DNA of 46,103 nucleotides from an uncultured Bacteroidales bacterium (lineage in GTDB: Bacteria > Bacteroidota > Bacteroidia > Bacteroidales > UBA932), in the NCBI GenBank assembly GCA_900546445.1, contig URCV01000008.1, positions 1 through 46,103 on the forward strand, read 5' to 3'. This document shows, in pieces, positions 14,575-21,695 of this stretch. Both the position numbers and the translations under genes were made by a program. The first letter of the stretch is position 1. Each line of letters starts with the position of its first letter. Below the pieces are notes generated by a model. The model was not told where the DNA came from and searched no databases. It saw only the letters and a program-made list of their open reading frames with translations.

Positions 14575-15489
14575 ATGGCAAAGAATTACTTCGAAAGGTA
14601 TGTATGGTTACTGAACGTAATCAATGATTACGGCCCCATTACCTTCAAAGAAATCAGCAATCGCTGGGCTCATAGTAAGGCTAATACGCTTGGTGAGAGT
14701 TATCTGCCCGAAAGAACCTTCCATAATCACAGAGAGGCTATCCAGGAGACCTTCGGCATTGAAATCAAATGCGACCGCTCACTTGGGTACTACATAGCCG
14801 ACAGTGACGAACTCAAGGGAGAAGGGGTGCGCCAATGGTTGCTGGCCTCTCTTTCCTTGAATAATCTCCTCAACGAGAGCAGGGACATGCGTGACCGGAT
14901 TCTATTCGAGAAGATCCCCTCAAGCCAGCGCTGGCTCTCCGTAATAGTGAATGCGATGCGGGCAGGCAAAGTCATTGAGATGACTTATCAGAGCTTCTGG
15001 AGAGATGAGCCTAATACCTACAAGGCGAAGCCATATTGCCTGAAACTTTTCAAGCAGCGCTGGTACATGCTGGCCAAGAGCGAAGGGAAGGATACGCCGC
15101 GAATCTATTCCCTCGATGAGCGGATGATTGATGTCAAGCCTACGGATGAAAACTATATGCTTCCTGCCAAGTTCAACGCAGAAGAATACTTTAACGACTA
15201 TTTCGGCATCATCGTGGGCACCGAATGGGCGCCGCAGGAAATCAAGATCAGGGTTGTAAATGACCAGGTAAAGTATTTCGATTCGCTGCCCCTGCATGAT
15301 TCTCAGATTAAGGTACCCGCTGAATCAAATGAGGAGTACACAGTCTATAGATATCACATGGCGCCTACATTTGATTTAAAGCAGGAGCTGCTTAGCCGCG
15401 GGCCTGCAGTAGAGGTGTTGAGTCCTGAAGCATTCCGCCTGGAAATCCAGGAAGATATCGCCGCGATGGCAAAGAAGTATGGTCTATGA
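14575..15489 (+). CDS. WYL-domain transcriptional regulator
   Basis: A 304-aa regulator. Residues about 1-75 form a winged-helix-like DNA-binding part (YVWLLNVINDYGPITFKEIS, YLPERTFHNHREAIQ). The WYL domain spans about 125-200, with the core variant QRWYMLAKSEGK and IYSLDERMIDVKP. A C-terminal WCX-like part follows (EIKIRVVNDQVKYF, VEVLSPEAFRLEI). WYL proteins usually sense nucleic-acid ligands and control DNA-damage or phage-defence genes (for example BrxR, CapW). Its stop overlaps the next ATG by 4 bases, so it is translationally coupled to the exonuclease and is the likely regulator of this operon. Confidence 0.85.
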   Translation: MAKNYFERYVWLLNVINDYGPITFKEISNRWAHSKANTLGESYLPERTFHNHREAIQETFGIEIKCDRSLGYYIADSDELKGEGVRQWLLASLSLNNLLNESRDMRDRILFEKIPSSQRWLSVIVNAMRAGKVIEMTYQSFWRDEPNTYKAKPYCLKLFKQRWYMLAKSEGKDTPRIYSLDERMIDVKPTDENYMLPAKFNAEEYFNDYFGIIVGTEWAPQEIKIRVVNDQVKYFDSLPLHDSQIKVPAESNEEYTVYRYHMAPTFDLKQELLSRGPAVEVLSPEAFRLEIQEDIAAMAKKYGL

Positions 15490-15980
15490 AGGATTTTGCA
15501 GCCATAGATTTTGAGACGGCCAATGAATGCCGATGCAGCGTCTGCAGCGTGGGTGTGGTAATCGTCCGGAATGGAGAGATCGTGAATTCATACTATAGTC
15601 TGATTCATCCGGAGCCGGAATACTATCAGTGGTTCTGCCAGCAGGTTCACGGCTTGTCGGAAGAAGACACTGAGGATGCACCGGTGTTCCCGTATGTCTG
15701 GGAGAAGATTGCTCCGCTGATTGAGGGCCTTCCGCTGGTAGCGCATAACAGCAACTTCGATGAAGGCTGTCTGAAGGAGGTGTTCAAGGTGTACCGGATG
15801 GATTACCCTGACTATGAGTTCCACGACACTCTGGCCGCATCCAGGAAACATTTCGGATGCAGTTTGCCCAATCATCAGCTCCAGACTGTGGCTGCAGCGT
15901 GTGGGTACAATCTGGAGAATCACCATCACGCATTGGCCGACGCAGAGGCCTGTGCTCACATCGCAATGAAACTACTGTAG
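15486..15980 (+). CDS. DEDDh 3'-5' exonuclease (DnaQ/PolC-like)
   Basis: A 164-aa stand-alone exonuclease domain. The DEDDh residues are visible: Asp and Glu in AAIDFETA (about residues 8 and 10), Asp in LVAHNSNFDEG (about 92), and His and Asp in NHHHALADAEACAHIA (about 145-150). The middle carries WFCQQVHGLSEEDTEDAP, the typical helix-turn after strand 3. It degrades DNA or RNA from the 3' end with two metal ions. Its ATG overlaps the WYL stop and its own stop is 4 bases from the next gene, so the three genes form one operon. Confidence 0.88.
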   Translation: MKDFAAIDFETANECRCSVCSVGVVIVRNGEIVNSYYSLIHPEPEYYQWFCQQVHGLSEEDTEDAPVFPYVWEKIAPLIEGLPLVAHNSNFDEGCLKEVFKVYRMDYPDYEFHDTLAASRKHFGCSLPNHQLQTVAAACGYNLENHHHALADAEACAHIAMKLL

Positions 15981-15984
15981 AGAT

Positions 15985-17139
15985 ATGCAAAAGATTCACA
16001 AGAGACTTGCCCCCAATCAAATCACGGAACTCTCTCAGTGCGAGATTTTCGTTTTCGGCAGCAATCTGGAAGGACTACACATGGGCGGAGCGGCACGCTA
16101 TGCCTATGATCATTTTGGAGCAGAATGGGGCAACGGAGTAGGACCGCAGGGTCAGTGCTACGCAATTCCGACGATGCACGGACCGCTGTCCGACATCAAA
16201 CCTTACGTTGACGATTTCATCGAATACGCCCAGCAGCATCCGATGAACCGTTTCCTCCTCACCAGAATCGGCTGCGGCATCGCCGGTTTCAAAGACAAGG
16301 ATATGGCTCCGCTGTTCAAGGAGGCCCTGAATCTTCCTAATGTCTCCTTCCCGAATGAATGGTTTATCCAGCTTCTGGACTATGTCGAACCCCGGGAAAA
16401 GAGGAAGCAAGCAACTCCGCCGGTCATCAATATGGATGTGCTGAAGCGACTTTGTAAGGAGCATCTATACACGATAGGCGCAGGTATTCCATGGGATGAG
16501 CCGGACCTCCTGATTCGCTATGTCATTGCCGAAGACAAGTTCGGCTATAAGGCTATGGGGAACTTCTTCTTCCTTGAAGACACTCTCTATGTATGGGACT
16601 TTGACGATGCCTGGGCTCCGGACCATAACGCCGATATCGTCGAAGAGATTTTCTACGACGAGTGTAAGGGACGCGGATATGCCCACCGGGTGCTTTTCGC
16701 TGGTGTCAAGACTCCGTACAAAGATTCAAAGGGCGAAAGCATCTTCACCGGCGATGTCTGCCACATCAAGTTCCACGGCTCCGAGTATGACTTCCCGCTG
16801 ACCACACTGGGTTGGGAGGAGAATCCGGAACATTTCCGCTATGCTTTCGTCCTGGACAATCATTGCATCCATCCGGAAGAATGTGAGAGCATCACCCGCG
16901 TCGGCACCGTCTTCTATATGCTCAAGCCGAATGATGACGGCAATATGGTCGATGAAAAAAGTGCCGAATTCACGGACATCTATGGCCAGAACCCCGATCC
17001 CATCGAGCGCCGCCTGGAGATGGCGAAGTACACGCCCAGTTTCCACGAGAAATACTGGGAATACGCTGCCCTGAAGGTGCTGGAGATAGAGTACGGTTGG
17101 CGATACTATCCAGGGCTTCCGAAACCGGATGAGGATTAG
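15985..17139 (+). CDS. A1S_2505/macro-like domain protein with unknown C-terminal half
   Basis: A 384-aa protein. Residues about 20-130 match the phage-type A1S_2505 domain: IFVFGSNLEGLHMGGAARYA, GPQGQCYAIPTMHG, and FLLTRIGCGIAGFKDKDMAP, a pattern suggestive of a macro-domain-like ADP-ribose or nucleotide pocket. The C-terminal part (about 150-384) is separate. It contains LYVWDFDDAWAPDHN and a stretch KDSKGESIFTGDVCHIKFHG that resembles the YopX-type barrel motif, but I cannot assign it. It is third in the WYL operon. A link to NAD or ADP-ribose signalling in phage defence is possible from the N-terminal domain, not shown. Confidence 0.65.
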   Translation: MQKIHKRLAPNQITELSQCEIFVFGSNLEGLHMGGAARYAYDHFGAEWGNGVGPQGQCYAIPTMHGPLSDIKPYVDDFIEYAQQHPMNRFLLTRIGCGIAGFKDKDMAPLFKEALNLPNVSFPNEWFIQLLDYVEPREKRKQATPPVINMDVLKRLCKEHLYTIGAGIPWDEPDLLIRYVIAEDKFGYKAMGNFFFLEDTLYVWDFDDAWAPDHNADIVEEIFYDECKGRGYAHRVLFAGVKTPYKDSKGESIFTGDVCHIKFHGSEYDFPLTTLGWEENPEHFRYAFVLDNHCIHPEECESITRVGTVFYMLKPNDDGNMVDEKSAEFTDIYGQNPDPIERRLEMAKYTPSFHEKYWEYAALKVLEIEYGWRYYPGLPKPDED

Positions 17140-17158
17140 ATAATTCTCGTATTATAGG

Positions 17159-17166
17159 TATATTTG
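17159..17166 (+). promoter_or_regulatory. -7 element of the PD-(D/E)XK-like gene
   Basis: TATATTTG, a full TAnnTTTG match, 30 bases before ATG 17196; this gene can be transcribed separately from the WYL operon. Confidence 0.55.
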
Positions 17167-17195
17167 CAATACATTATTGTTAAGCCATAGCCCCA

Positions 17196-17870
17196 ATGAA
17201 AGACTTTGTTAAGGAACGTTTGCAGTCATTATTAGAGAATCTCGACGATCTTTTCCAAGATAACGAGCTTGCATATTTCAGCTCTCATTGCAAAAACGAA
17301 CTGCAGATTCGAGACAGAATTGCCTGGAGACTACACCAAGATATCACCAAAGAATATGGAGACCTTTATGTTGTCCGCAGGGAGTGGGCTCCTGAAGAAA
17401 AAAATAAGAGCAGAGTTGACCTGGCCATCTTAGAGATGAAGGCGGACAAGAAAAGCGTCCAGAAGGTTATCGCCTTGATTGAGTTTAAGGCTCATGCTAT
17501 TGCCAGACCTGAGCCGGCTTATTATGGTTTGGAATTCCAGAACGATGTGAAGAAGATGCGCGATTTTAAGAAGGATGTCAATATTTGCGCTGACGCGGAT
17601 TTGTACTTTGTCTTCTTGGAAAGCGGGCAAAACGAAAAGGCGGATCAATATGAATCCGTGTTGGGCTATGCAAAATATCAAACGCCAAATTGCAAATACT
17701 GCCGGGATGCTCAAGATAAAGATTATCTCCGTGAAATAGAGTCTCACTGGCAAGAGTTCAAGAAACGATTGCCTGAAGCTGATATTCATGCGCCCAAGGC
17801 GATTTTCGTTGGAGAAGCGTTCGGGTATAAGCAGTATGTTTCTCCTTTATTGATTGGGCCCTTGAAATAA
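17196..17870 (+). CDS. PD-(D/E)XK nuclease-like protein
   Basis: A 224-aa protein with the restriction-endonuclease-like motif order: Glu in NELQIRDRIAWRLHQD (about residue 32), Asp in RVDLAILEM (about 75), and Glu-x-Lys in ALIEFKAHA (about 95-97). The spacing, with a strand holding the Asp and a second strand holding EFK, is typical of the PD-(D/E)XK fold. Later residues include LYFVFLESG, a further core strand. No specificity domain is visible. It could be a nuclease acting with the upstream WYL-exonuclease-macro operon, or an independent effector. Assignment rests on the motif alone. Confidence 0.55.
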   Translation: MKDFVKERLQSLLENLDDLFQDNELAYFSSHCKNELQIRDRIAWRLHQDITKEYGDLYVVRREWAPEEKNKSRVDLAILEMKADKKSVQKVIALIEFKAHAIARPEPAYYGLEFQNDVKKMRDFKKDVNICADADLYFVFLESGQNEKADQYESVLGYAKYQTPNCKYCRDAQDKDYLREIESHWQEFKKRLPEADIHAPKAIFVGEAFGYKQYVSPLLIGPLK

Positions 17871-18343
17871 AGCAAAGAAACGCGGTACTTGCTCGTCTGT
17901 CAGTTTGGTCTCCAGATTTCACAGGTTGCGACATCATATAAAGGCTTCTCGGATCAAATGAACATATATGAGAAGGCATTTGTCGCAGAGATACAAGAAA
18001 TGTGGGACAAAGCTTCGAACAAACAGTGATGTTGCATCTCCGTTGAGCCTACGGCAATATAAACAACAAAGCGGTCAAGCCCTTCTTCCTCCGCTGAAAC
18101 TCCGTCAGACATTCCCAACTGCCATCCCGTCACTCTTAATCGTAAGCATACGGTAAACCCCATATGGTTATTTCGGAGACTTTAGAGTTTCTCCAAGGAA
18201 TTTTGGAGATTCTCCGAAGGAAGTTGGAGACACTCAGGAGATTATCGGAGATTCCCCGACGTCTTTACAAGGCTTTCCCCCTGACCCAGAGCACAATCCC
18301 GAACCACCATTAGTCGAAGATACGGATAAAGAGGAAGAACAAG
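17871..18343 (+). other. Decayed coding DNA between nuclease gene and island edge
   Basis: About 470 bases without a convincing intact gene. A 23-codon frame (ATG 17958 to TGA 18029; MNIYEKAFVAEIQEMWDKAS) reads like part of a real protein. From 18163 another frame without a start codon runs to TAG 18361-18363 with GDSP-type repeats (NFGDSPKEVGDTQEIIGDSP) and an acidic, proline-rich tail. These are probably pieces of one or two broken genes brought in with the island. Confidence 0.4.
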
Positions 18344-18394
18344 CCTTTAGCGACCGGAGTAGACAGCAGGAATAAACGCAAAAAACCAGTCCGA
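18344..18394 (+). repeat. 51-bp direct repeat, right copy (at tRNA-fMet terminator)
   Basis: Nearly identical to 12121-12171, same orientation. It ends in the first half-stem and loop start of the terminator of tRNA-fMet, so this copy is continuous with the tRNA locus and is the likely original site. Confidence 0.8.
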
Positions 18395-18407
18395 AGACTG
18401 GTTTTTG
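18382..18407 (-). terminator. Rho-independent terminator of tRNA-fMet
   Basis: On the minus strand AAAAACCAGTC-TTCG-GACTGGTTTTT forms an 11-bp stem with a UUCG tetraloop and a T-run, 10 bases after the tRNA 3' end. Confidence 0.85.
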
Positions 18408-18417
18408 CTTGTTTAGT

Positions 18418-18490
18418 AGCGGGGGAAGGACTCGAACCTCCGGCCTCCGGGTTATGAGCCCGACGAGCTACCAACTGCTCTACCCCGCGA
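18418..18490 (-). tRNA. Initiator tRNA-Met (CAT anticodon)
   Basis: A 73-nt cloverleaf starting CGCGGGG. The anticodon arm CGGG-CTCATAA-CCCG carries the three G:C pairs of initiator tRNAs. The T-arm has GGTTCGAGTCC. The acceptor has a C1-T72 mismatch, another initiator mark; base 73 is A and CCA is not encoded. A TATCTTTG promoter box lies upstream and a UUCG hairpin terminator downstream. Confidence 0.95.
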
Positions 18491-18500
18491 TGTGGAATGC

Positions 18501-18508
18501 AAAGATAG
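18501..18508 (-). promoter_or_regulatory. -7 element of tRNA-fMet
   Basis: TATCTTTG on the minus strand, 10 bases before the tRNA 5' end. Confidence 0.65.
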
Positions 18509-18582
18509 TAATTATTTTTAATATTGCAAAATTTTCTTTTAAAATACACCGCACCGGGGTTTGATAGTATATAGGGAGACAC

Positions 18583-19281
18583 TCATTGCCCGGCTATTTG
18601 GGGGAAAGCTGCAAACAGTTTCAACGCTGCCGATGTTTCTTCAATGAGTTTATTCTTTACAAAGGTCTTGGCCTTCGCGTCATTCAAGACTTCGCCGAGT
18701 CCCTGCATCAAAAGCTTTGGACTTGACTCGCAGACATGTTCTGCACACCATGCGGCATATTCGCTTACACTCTTTCCTGTTCTCTGCCTTACAATCTCTT
18801 CATTGATTTCCGTGTGGTTCTGCAAGAAAAACCACACATCATATATATCTCGCGGAGAAAGACGCTCGCCCATGGCGCATAACTTATGGGCAAACATGTC
18901 CGGCATTGTCATTACCCGAATATCAGTGCCGGCCAATGAAAGCGTCTCATAATGGTTGGGATACTCTCGCGTAGAAATTTCCACTTTCAGCATCCGCTCT
19001 CCTTTTCCATAGTTAAGCACAATGACAAGTCCATAGTTCTTCTTGGCTTCATCGTCAACCGTGCCGAAACGAGTCAATATGGCTCTTACTCTGTCATATA
19101 CAATGTCAAGTTTGTCCGGGACAAGCAGATTGAAATCCAAGTCTGTAGAGAAACGGCCCAGATTATGGAAGAACATCAATGACGTACCACCCTTAAATGC
19201 CAGAGCGTTGCAGAGTTCTTTGTCCTTAAAAATCAGGCTCAATATCTGAGCCATGTAGAGCTTATGTTTATTCTTGTCCAT
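18583..19281 (-). CDS. AbiEii-type nucleotidyltransferase toxin
   Basis: A 232-aa protein of the AbiEii/AbiGii family. It shows the nucleotidyltransferase motifs: FKGGTSL (residues 29-35), RFSTDLDFN (about 43-51) with the two catalytic Asp residues, LKVEISTREYP as the third carboxylate strand, and HKLCAMGERLSPRDIYDVWF, the conserved K...R..RD-DL helix. Family members act as type IV toxins that modify tRNA or use GTP, causing growth arrest as an anti-phage response. The cognate antitoxin gene lies 2 bases upstream. Unlike the broken pair at 11-12 kb, this one is intact. Confidence 0.85.
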   Translation of the reverse strand: MDKNKHKLYMAQILSLIFKDKELCNALAFKGGTSLMFFHNLGRFSTDLDFNLLVPDKLDIVYDRVRAILTRFGTVDDEAKKNYGLVIVLNYGKGERMLKVEISTREYPNHYETLSLAGTDIRVMTMPDMFAHKLCAMGERLSPRDIYDVWFFLQNHTEINEEIVRQRTGKSVSEYAAWCAEHVCESSPKLLMQGLGEVLNDAKAKTFVKNKLIEETSAALKLFAAFPQIAGQ

Positions 19282-19283
19282 AA

Positions 19284-19859
19284 TTATCTCTTATTCAGCA
19301 GTTCTGTCGTTCTCTCCGTCAATACTATTGAATGGTAGCACGGCAGAAGTTGTCGAACTTTAGTTTTATCGAGTGAATTAAGGTTATCGAAATAGCAGTT
19401 CCCCGAACTTAGGTAAAGCATGTCAAGGAATGCCCGTTCCGGAGATGCAATCAATATGTTGTCGTGGCGTTCAATACCGTCCATCCCGATCCACAGTTCC
19501 GGATTTATGGAGCGGAACTGATATTCCCTGCCGTCAATCTCCACAGTCCGGTTCAGATAACTTACACATGTGATGGCTTCGTCGTATTGAAATACGACAC
19601 CGAAACGCTGAAGCACATACTCCAATGATATATAGACCGGGCGAAAAAGACAGCATGCCATTTCCCTTTCATCGTATGTGGCTTTTGTATAGATGCCACG
19701 TCGTGGATTACGTATCTTTCCTTCCTTGACATAATAGTGCAGCGACTTGGACAGTTTCTGGCTATCCGTACTCGCAGTCAACATCCTCAGCGATTGGATG
19801 TTAAAGACAGTGCGTGTGCTGCCCAAGATTGCTTCAAGCACATTTTTTTGTGAACTCAT
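19284..19859 (-). CDS. AbiEi-type antitoxin / winged-helix regulator
   Basis: A 191-aa protein encoded directly before the toxin. The N-terminus has a winged helix (residues about 20-60: LSKSLHYYVKEGKIRNPRRG then IYTKATYDEREMACCLF), the usual AbiEi DNA-binding part. A C-terminal domain follows, with SPERAFLDMLYLS, the conserved E-RA--D pattern of AbiEi antitoxins. It should neutralise the toxin and repress the operon. A -7 element lies at 19888-19895. Confidence 0.8.
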   Translation of the reverse strand: MSSQKNVLEAILGSTRTVFNIQSLRMLTASTDSQKLSKSLHYYVKEGKIRNPRRGIYTKATYDEREMACCLFRPVYISLEYVLQRFGVVFQYDEAITCVSYLNRTVEIDGREYQFRSINPELWIGMDGIERHDNILIASPERAFLDMLYLSSGNCYFDNLNSLDKTKVRQLLPCYHSIVLTERTTELLNKR

Positions 19860-19887
19860 AATCCTAATTATTCGTATTATCAGTTCA

Positions 19888-19895
19888 CAAAAATA
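19888..19895 (-). promoter_or_regulatory. -7 element of the AbiE operon
   Basis: TATTTTTG on the minus strand, 28 bases before the antitoxin ATG. Confidence 0.5.
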
Positions 19896-19937
19896 GTAAA
19901 AATATCATTGAAAACATAAATATACCGCCCCTTCCCG

Positions 19938-20939
19938 TCAAAACAGCAGCATCACGAATAGCACGAGGGCGAAGACCTCAAATCGGCGTCGACCATCTAT
20001 CGCCTCATCCAGAACCAGTTCCGACGGGTCGGTTTTCACGATTTCGCTAAGTTCCTCCTTATCTAAGGACAAGAACTCACGCGCGGTCCATTTCTGGGCG
20101 ATTTGGCCTCCGGAGATGAAAGACACCCCGGGATTAGCTCTATTGAGACTCATTAAAGTCCGCCTGTCCGCACGATACACCGTCACGTCCTCGAGCTCCA
20201 AATCCCCACTTGCAGCCACGATGGAGCGAAGCCCCGCGCTTCCGGAAAGTTTCCTAATCTCAGCGATGCTCTCCTCACTTACGGAAGATGGGTCGTAAGA
20301 AGAAATTAGAAGCACCTTTCCGCGAAGCAATCGGCTGTCGGCATATTCCCCATTCTCGTCTACTATGCTTATCATCCCCTCTTCAAGTTCCTTTCCAGTA
20401 TGCAAGTCGGTAAGGTCGAGAAGCGGAAGTTTCATAAAGGAATAGATGCCGAATCCGGCGACGAACACACAAGCCACTCCGCTGATAATCTTTCTGTAAA
20501 GTGGCCTATAATGCTGGCGGACATAAGGCACGAAAGCCACCGTCCATATCACCAAAAGAACTATGTTTTTCAGAAAACTCTGAAGATGAGTCATATGCAC
20601 CACTTCTCCGAAGCACCCGCAATCCATATCGGGATTGAAGATGAGAAGCAGGAGCGTAAGCACCGTAAAAAGCGAAAGCAGGGCCAAAGTCACGTTTCGC
20701 ATCACCCTAACCCAGATGCCACTGATGAGGCAAATACCCACAAAGCACTCTAACAGATTGAAAAGGAGCGCTGCGAAAGTAGCGAAACCGCGAAGGAATC
20801 CTATGTGAAGGAAATTGAAATAAGACTCCATCACGAGCGCACTTCCCACCGGGTCCATCAACTTGAAAAGTCCCCCCACCAGAAAGACCGCACCCAGGAT
20901 GAAGGCGCACAGGCGCTTCAAAAAACCGTGACCTTTCAT
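19938..20939 (-). CDS. BT_3928-like DoxX/MauE membrane protein
   Basis: A 333-aa membrane protein. Four or so hydrophobic segments fill residues 8-165 (LCAFILGAVFLVGGLFKLMD, LLFNLLECFVGICLISGIWV, ALLSLFTVLTLLLLIF). A MauE/DoxX-like CGCFG motif follows the third (MDCGCFGEVV, about residue 112). Residues about 175-310 form a soluble domain that resembles a degenerate thioredoxin fold (GKVLLISSYD), and a final hydrophobic tail ends the protein. Proteins of this layout in Bacteroidota are of unknown role, perhaps redox-related in the envelope. It follows the thymidylate kinase gene by 3 bases. Confidence 0.65.
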   Translation of the reverse strand: MKGHGFLKRLCAFILGAVFLVGGLFKLMDPVGSALVMESYFNFLHIGFLRGFATFAALLFNLLECFVGICLISGIWVRVMRNVTLALLSLFTVLTLLLLIFNPDMDCGCFGEVVHMTHLQSFLKNIVLLVIWTVAFVPYVRQHYRPLYRKIISGVACVFVAGFGIYSFMKLPLLDLTDLHTGKELEEGMISIVDENGEYADSRLLRGKVLLISSYDPSSVSEESIAEIRKLSGSAGLRSIVAASGDLELEDVTVYRADRRTLMSLNRANPGVSFISGGQIAQKWTAREFLSLDKEELSEIVKTDPSELVLDEAIDGRRRFEVFALVLFVMLLF

Positions 20940-20942
20940 AAC

Positions 20943-21626
20943 TTATCTGTCTATAGCCTCATCCACCATCTTCTTCAGCGAAGCGAAGATAACATCCGGC
21001 GACTCCATAGCCCCCGACTCGTCGCTACAGCCCAGAACCTTGAAAGAAGGATCCAGCTCCGCCTGCCTCAAATACATCTGACGCACACGACTCTGGAATG
21101 CGATGGACGCCTCGTGAATGTCCTGAGCCCCTACCAGATACGAGCGATCATCGCCTTCGCGCGAAGATGCCAAGTTCTTCTCCACGAAAGTGATGGGCAC
21201 GTCCAAGAATATGTTCAAATCCGGAACCGGCTCCCCGAACGCCCCGTACTCCACATCGAAAATCCACTTTCTCAGCCGCTCAGCCTCCTGCGAATCAGAG
21301 AGTTTGGCGCATTGATAAGCGATATTCGAATAGACATACCTGTCCAGCAGGACCATCTTTCCTTCTGCCAATTTGGCCTTTATCTCATCCGCAGCGGCGT
21401 GCCTGTCCTCGGCGAACAGAAGTGCCACGAGCTGTGGGTGCACGGCATCGTTAGGGCCAAACTCGCCACGCAGGAATCGAGATATCAAGTCTCCGTAGAC
21501 CGCAGACTCGTAACGTGGAAAATGTATGTACTCCAACTCGCCACACCGGGCTGTCAGATATTCCCTTAACTTTTTTACTTGAGTGGACTTCCCCGCCCCG
21601 TCAAGTCCTTCTAATACGATGAGCAT
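20943..21626 (-). CDS. tmk: Thymidylate kinase
   Basis: A 227-aa dTMP kinase, ATP + dTMP to ADP + dTDP, in dTTP synthesis. It has the P-loop GLDGAGKST (residues 7-15), DRYVYSNIAYQ (about 95-105; the DR(Y/H) motif), and FLDVP before the lid region ASSREGDDRSYL. Length and order fit the family. It is the first gene of a two-gene minus-strand operon with the BT_3928-like gene, driven by a -7 box almost at its ATG. Confidence 0.85.
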   Translation of the reverse strand: MLIVLEGLDGAGKSTQVKKLREYLTARCGELEYIHFPRYESAVYGDLISRFLRGEFGPNDAVHPQLVALLFAEDRHAAADEIKAKLAEGKMVLLDRYVYSNIAYQCAKLSDSQEAERLRKWIFDVEYGAFGEPVPDLNIFLDVPITFVEKNLASSREGDDRSYLVGAQDIHEASIAFQSRVRQMYLRQAELDPSFKVLGCSDESGAMESPDVIFASLKKMVDEAIDR

Positions 21627-21631
21627 ATTTG

Positions 21632-21639
21632 CAAAATTA
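21632..21639 (-). promoter_or_regulatory. tmk: -7 element of tmk
   Basis: TAATTTTG on the minus strand, 5 bases before the tmk ATG, implying a very short or absent leader. Confidence 0.45.
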
Positions 21640-21683
21640 ACAAATAAATTCGCAGCATACTATATTTTACCATTATTTAAGAG

Positions 21684-21691
21684 TATTTTTG
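21684..21691 (+). promoter_or_regulatory. folP: -7 element of folP
   Basis: TATTTTTG, 4 bases before ATG 21696. With such a close box, transcription may start at or after this ATG, so ATG 21708 (MGIINLTPDSF) is a credible alternative start. Confidence 0.45.
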
Positions 21692-21695
21692 TGCC

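Noticed and set aside
17954..18163. 69-codon minus-strand and 62-codon plus-strand frames
   Set aside because: Both are in decayed DNA; neither has a promoter, a ribosome site or a recognisable family.
18169..18265. Clustered GGAGA/TCTCC units as a possible regulatory or phase-variable repeat
   Set aside because: The units are irregular in spacing and fit better as codons of the GDSP-repeat tail read at 18163-18363.
18310..18582. 90-codon minus-strand frame over the tRNA
   Set aside because: It covers the complete tRNA-fMet and its terminator; not a protein gene.
20805..21569. 254-codon open frame on the plus strand
   Set aside because: Antisense to tmk and the BT_3928-like gene; His/Arg/Gln-rich shadow composition.
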